A DNA stretch of 64,000 bases from assembly GCF_031877795.1 (NCBI RefSeq), contig NC_133971.1, forward strand, positions 4,544,784 through 4,608,783, given 5' to 3'. This document shows, piece by piece, positions 59,070-64,000 of this stretch; the first letter of the stretch is position 1; each line of letters opens with the position of its first letter. Made by a program: the position numbers and the translations under genes. Source of the DNA: Strix aluco (Eukaryota; Chordata; Aves; Strigiformes; Strigidae). Below the pieces are notes generated by a model, which saw nothing but the letters and a program-made list of their open reading frames with translations, was not told the origin of the DNA and made no database searches.

Positions 59070-59074
59070 AGCCA

Positions 59075-62000
59075 CTGCTACTGCCATTCTCCTCTTTCCT
59101 TGCTCTTTGTATGTGCTGCACCTCTATTTCCTTGTGGCAGTGCCAGGCTGATGAAGACAGAAGTTAATTAGCCGATGTTTACCAGCTTGAGCTCTGCACT
59201 GTGTCTCACCTTTAAGGTAATTTTTTGCGAGTAAAGAATCGATCATAGAAAAGTCTGTCTCTGTACAGTTTATGAATTCTGTTTGATTTCAGGGAACTCA
59301 GTGTATGCGTTTCAGACTGGAAACACTATTTTGAAAGTTGGACTTGCCTGCCTTTTCTGTTATTACCATGGTTTTTTACTTCCAGACTGATTTAGTAAGG
59401 GAATTTCAGTAAAACCAGACTGATCTTGTGCTGCCGATGAAGCTGGTTTTGGACAGAGCTACCACCCAGTCCAGAAAGAATTAGTTTCAAGGCTGAATAG
59501 CAGAAGTACCTGAATTAGTCATCTAGTGATGACAGGCTTAGTAATTCCTGTTGTTCCTGTGTTTCCTAAAAAATACACTCAACAATCAGGAAAAGGAGAT
59601 CATAACAAAAAGAAACCAGAGATACCCCTTGTGAAAGACAGCAGGGCTCCCTAGATGATAGTGATAGCTATGCCAAAATTCAGTGTTTCAAAGGATGTTG
59701 CTGACAAGGCATACATATCTTGTTTTCACTACAGGTTTACATTTCTTGTGCCAACATAATTGTATTTAAAGTCTTCACAAAACAAAAGTGCTATGTAGTT
59801 ATTACTATGAATCTCACAAGGTAGGTGACTGGAAATCAAATTGATCACAAAGGTCAAACTGATTACTGGGAAGGGTGTATTAGTCTAAAACCAGCAAGGG
59901 TCTTGCCATGTCTCTAAGAAGTTAAAAACACAATGCCTATCCAAGAAATGTATACCCAGACAGAAAAATTTTGAAGCCTACCTACACAACAAAGAGCTTT
60001 CCATTGTTTAGGATGACAAGTTTTGCCAAGTTTAATGATAGGGAAAATTTTGTTATTGGCAAAACAAAGAATCATGTTTAAACTACATATTGCCATGAAG
60101 ATGAGACCCTCTGCAGCTGGCTGAGATTTCATGTTTTGCGGCTTCTAGCAACACTAATTCTAGTGATAAAAACTTCAGAAAAAAATTTCATGGAAAATTT
60201 TGAATGGAAGAAGTGGAAAAGTTTGGACAACTGAAAAATTGTGCTGACACTCTGAATATATTCTTGCAATGTTTTTTTTTTTTCCATGTCTATATACAAA
60301 GTGCATGCCTAAGTATCCTGCTCAATAGTTTATCTCTTAGGGGCAGTAGACTCCTAATTGTTTTGTCAAGTGTTATATAGATCCCTGTAAATTTTCTATT
60401 CTAAATTGATTCTATATTGTAACTCATGTCAAAGACACCTCAATTTGGGGATAAGTCTGTTTTAGGTCTCTTATAGTAAATATGAGCACATGTACACTAC
60501 TGCATCTATACACACAATAAATATCATTAATAAATATTGTATCACACCACATAGCTGAAAAGATTCCTTGCAGCATTCTTGAGTTGTTGCTTCGCAGAAG
60601 TTGGGTCTTCCTGATTTCTTTCAAGCAATGGTGATGTCATGGGACGGTTTAATTTCAGAATTCTTTTAGATCGGTGAGAGTTAGCTGATTTGCTGTTTGA
60701 AATGGAGTCTGACTCAATGCTTGTGTATGTCTTGATGTAGTGGATTTCTACACTGGATTTCTATGGCAGTTTTATTTATCCTTTATGTTGACAAAGGGAT
60801 GTGCCATTGTCATCCTTTTTTATTGCACTGTGGTGATTTAGCTCAGTGTTTTAGAATATTACACAGTAGCCTTTCACTGTGTAAAATGCCAGTATGAGGG
60901 CATTATGGTCACCTGGTGATTAAACAAGCAGTATGAAGAGACAGAAAGGACACTGTCAGGCTGCATTCTCCCAGTGATGTGCAAGAGGACTTAGAAGTTC
61001 CTCTTGCCTGGTACTAATAGAACATCCCTCAAATCCCCCAGGCTTAACTGGGAAAATACTGTCCATTACTTTTATTAAGGTCATATAGCATTGTATATAC
61101 AGCCCTTATTTGCCCATAAACTGGGGAGAAGTTGAAGAACACAAACAAGGAGTCAAGTAAAACTCAAAACTCAAAAATCTTGGCTTGTGGTTGAGTTTAA
61201 TTCCTATCTTTGCTAGACTTGATAGTATTTTTATCTAGCTCGGCATTAACTCATAACTCGTGTTTGTGCCTGGCAGACAGAACCATGTGGATTTATCACC
61301 AGAACTAAATTCTGTACAATACAGCCAAGAGGAAAAACATACTAATCCTGCAGTCACCCAACTTGTTTCAAGGTATCTCATGGGCATAATATGGAGACGG
61401 TAAATTTTCTCTGAATACTTAATGGTTATTTAGAGACATTCTGAAGGTATTTAGTCTCGTCTTGTTTGCATTACTTCTTATCAAGAATAACCTCTTTGAA
61501 TCCATCTATACTGTACAGGCATAAAACTGCAAAATGTTTAGAAACTCAGTCTTCAGTCATCCTTAAAGACCACATGAATTTGTGCTTTTCTGAGCAGGAG
61601 CTATGCTCTGTACAAAGTCTGCACTGTACCACAGACATTATTTTTAGCCTAAGAAATATCTCAATCATCTATAATAGCCATTTCCCTCACACAGTCATGC
61701 TGTCACCGTCTGCATGAAGACCAGAGGAAAACGGGTACTGTTTGATTTGAGGAAGTGATGTCATTTGGACTTTTAGAAGACAGTCATTCCATTAAGTACT
61801 TGCTGTGTTAAAGTTACACACATTTTTTGACATTGCACTTAGTGACTCAGGAAAATTGTTGACCTAGGTACAAGTCTAAATGCACAAATCTTACTAGTTT
61901 TTTAGAGTGCTATAGATGTTTTTTCTTGTTTCTTGCAGAAGTGCTACAAAAATTTGACTGTTGACTGTCACAATGTTTGCAGAAGAAACATAATTTTCAG

Positions 62001-62830
62001 TGGGACACACAAATCTCTGGATTACATCATATAACGTGAAAAAAAAATCTTGATTTGAGTCTTACTAGCTTTCCTCGATGGATTTCAAACTTATGTTGGC
62101 ATACATGTGAGGCTAAAATGCTTGAAGATGTGCAGATTGGCATAAAGTTTAGTTTTCTGTAACAGCTATTAAACATGGAAAAGGTGGAAGAATGTTGGGG
62201 GTTTTTTTTGGTGTTCCAGTGCACTCTCTTCTTTTCGTCTTGTGAGTTCAGCCCTGCTACTATCCATTTGTCTTGCCTATGAGCCAAATTCACCTCTTTT
62301 TATGGAGTTGAGTGGGATGCTCAGGTTTTGAGCCTTACTCATTCTAAGGTAAAATGGGCTCATTTCTGAAACATGTTCCAATGGGGAGTCCCAAGTAATA
62401 ATGTAATTTGAAGCTATCAATAGCCAGAAGCACAGAACAAAAGTAAAACCTGTGATTCCTCCCACAATATTTTCAAAGACAGTGGACTTGGTGTGGCTGA
62501 AGAGGGAAAGGTTTGTCTGAAATGGGTTGAAAAGGATCTAAGTAAAATAGATGGAGTGATTGAGAAGAAAAAGAAAGAAAAAAGGAAGTTCTCACAATGT
62601 CCAGACTATTGGGTACATCATCTTATTTATCAGATATTTATGATGTAAAAGCATAACAAAACTCTCATTGGTTATTTCCTTCCATATTTCTGTGCTATAA
62701 ATTATACTAACAAAAAGATACCAGCAATCCAATTGGAGATCTCTCCACTCCCTTGGTGTTGGGGTCATAGGTGAATAATAAAAGGAGATTGTTTAGGATT
62801 AAGATAAATGTGTTGTGGGTTTTTTTTAAG
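59075..62830. other. No gene seen; one strong acceptor
   Basis: At 61938 a strong acceptor (tttttcttgtttcttgcag) is followed by 31 open codons (KCYKNLTVDCHNVCRRN onward), but no donor or poly(A) signal fits well. The remainder is AT-rich and featureless. Confidence 0.4.
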
Positions 62831-62835
62831 TGGTT

Positions 62836-62868
62836 GTTATTATTATTATTATTATTATTTATTAATAT
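62836..62868 (+). repeat. (TTA)n microsatellite
   Basis: About seven TTA units and degenerate continuations, with a related AAC/AAT-rich stretch following to about 62900. Confidence 0.9.
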
Positions 62869-62904
62869 TGTTAATAATTGTGGTAATAACAACAACAAAC
62901 AAGG

Positions 62905-64000
62905 AAATGGAAAGAGAGTTTGGTTTCCTTGGTGATAAAGGGAATGAGGTCTACCTGAAGACTAATTGAAATTTAATTTACATCTCTGATTTATTTGACT
63001 ACTCACTGCTGGGTGGTAAAAGCTAGATACCAAATGACTTACAGTTTTTCTCCCTACACTCATGTAAGTTAGCAGATCAGCTTACTGTGACCCTGGGCTA
63101 ACAGGGAGACTAATTCCACCATTCCCACTGGTACAACATTAAGGGAAATTAATCTCATTCTGTTCCTTTTTTTTTTGTAGTTTATCAGATGATTTATTTA
63201 TAGAGTCGGCTGTATGGCAAGTAAACAAATATGTTATTTTTACCGTCTGCAGCCTGTAAATGCATTCTGAACATGAAAAAGAGACAGAATAAAAGTCTTT
63301 CCCGGGTGTGTGAAAAATTCAACAGCCCTGGAAAATGAAGGGAACTGTATTACTGGGTGTTTAGCAAGAGCTGATTTACATACTGGAGCAGATCTTTCAT
63401 GAATTACACTGAAATGTAAAGGAGAAAGGGAAAAAAAAAAAAAAGCCTGCAATTGCTCTCTACCACCATGCATGTTGATGAATCCCTGGCACATGTTAAT
63501 TAATGCCCTATTGTGTTTGGCAGCTTACCAAGGACTGGGACTGAAGACAGAGAGATCCTTTAGACTAAAAGTGGCTTACAACATATACTGAAAAGGAAAA
63601 GATTTGTATTTGTACAAGCTGTGAATATTCTGCTGTTAGTGCAATTAACTGAGATGAATTGCCATCTATCACAATATTTTATCATTAGTATAGTAAAATC
63701 TTAAACCCTATAGAGTGAGTAAAAAAACATTTCTAGTATTAATGTGCCAGTTGGTCAAAAAGAATATTCTAAAAAAATCCAGTAATCCTTCTCAGATTCC
63801 ACACTAGGGGAGAGGGAATGATAATCACCATCAGAGTAAAGGAAATTCTTTAAAACACTCAGTGAGTATTTGTTCACATTTACAAATAAATGCATTTGAC
63901 TGTATTTATATTCTTTTTGTTCAAGCTTCCTATGAGCAAATTTCTAGCTATTCTCAGAAATATCCAGTAAGTAAGATTTTTTGGCAAGAATATTGACAGA
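62905..64000. other. No gene seen
   Basis: AT-rich with an A-run near 63430-63444. No recognisable exon or repeat up to the window end. Confidence 0.45.

Noticed and set aside
1..64000. CRISPR arrays, bacterial operons, phage or plasmid modules
   Set aside because: No direct-repeat/spacer structure, no dense coding, and the splice, poly(A), LTR and LINE features are those of a vertebrate genome.

Overview
The window reads as vertebrate nuclear DNA, most probably from a bird and perhaps a neoavian or passerine. It is AT-rich, has few interspersed repeats and carries no Alu-, B1- or tRNA-type young SINEs. It holds two solo retroviral LTRs; the outer one resembles an LTR family I know from many bird genomes. 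There are also remnants of CR1-type LINEs and of a repeat built on short 'attgacttcaat'-like blocks that is common in sauropsids. Nothing looks bacterial: no operons, ribosome binding sites, rRNA, tRNA or CRISPR. The species assignment is inference.

No complete protein-coding gene is visible. The longest open frames (about 100-190 codons) are not supported as genes, and one of them covers a LINE remnant. The window is best read as intergenic or long-intron sequence. It contains a handful of candidate exons, each resting only on an open frame between splice signals. The most persuasive is a 229-bp minus-strand exon at 3072-3300 that encodes a membrane-spanning segment. Weaker ones are 428-521(+), 3985-4065(+), 23009-23215(+), 24367-24461(+), 29942-30106(+), 43524-43709(-) and 55920-56041(+). 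I could not name the gene for any of them, and their phases and strands do not assemble into one model.

Layout. 0-4.1 kb: candidate exons on both strands. 4.1-4.8 kb: a block that looks like conserved regulatory DNA, with an 18-bp near-palindrome. 7.2 kb: a TG/TA microsatellite. 11.3 and 15.5 kb: two pieces resembling L1-type LINE ORF2. 22.1 kb: a G/T-rich tract able to form a G-quadruplex. 24.1 kb: a MIR-like ancient SINE. 28.4 kb: an acceptor directly joined to a donor, like a recursive splice site. 31-34 kb: a CR1 tail, a possible 12-nt microexon and regulatory-looking blocks. 45.6 kb: an 18-copy TATTC array. 47.0 kb: a 200-bp CpG island with about 30 CpGs, a CTCF-like site and a first-exon-like donor. 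52.8-54.2 kb: one solo LTR nested inside another, both with intact 5-bp target duplications. 58.0-58.9 kb: a heavily decayed CR1/L3-type LINE. 59.06 kb: a second recursive-splice-like junction.

The best supported features are the nested LTRs, the CpG island, the microsatellites and the old LINE/SINE remnants. If the CpG island is a promoter, candidate targets are the plus-strand signals at 59 kb and 55.9 kb or the minus-strand exons at 43.5, 31.7 and 3.1 kb. That link is inference only.
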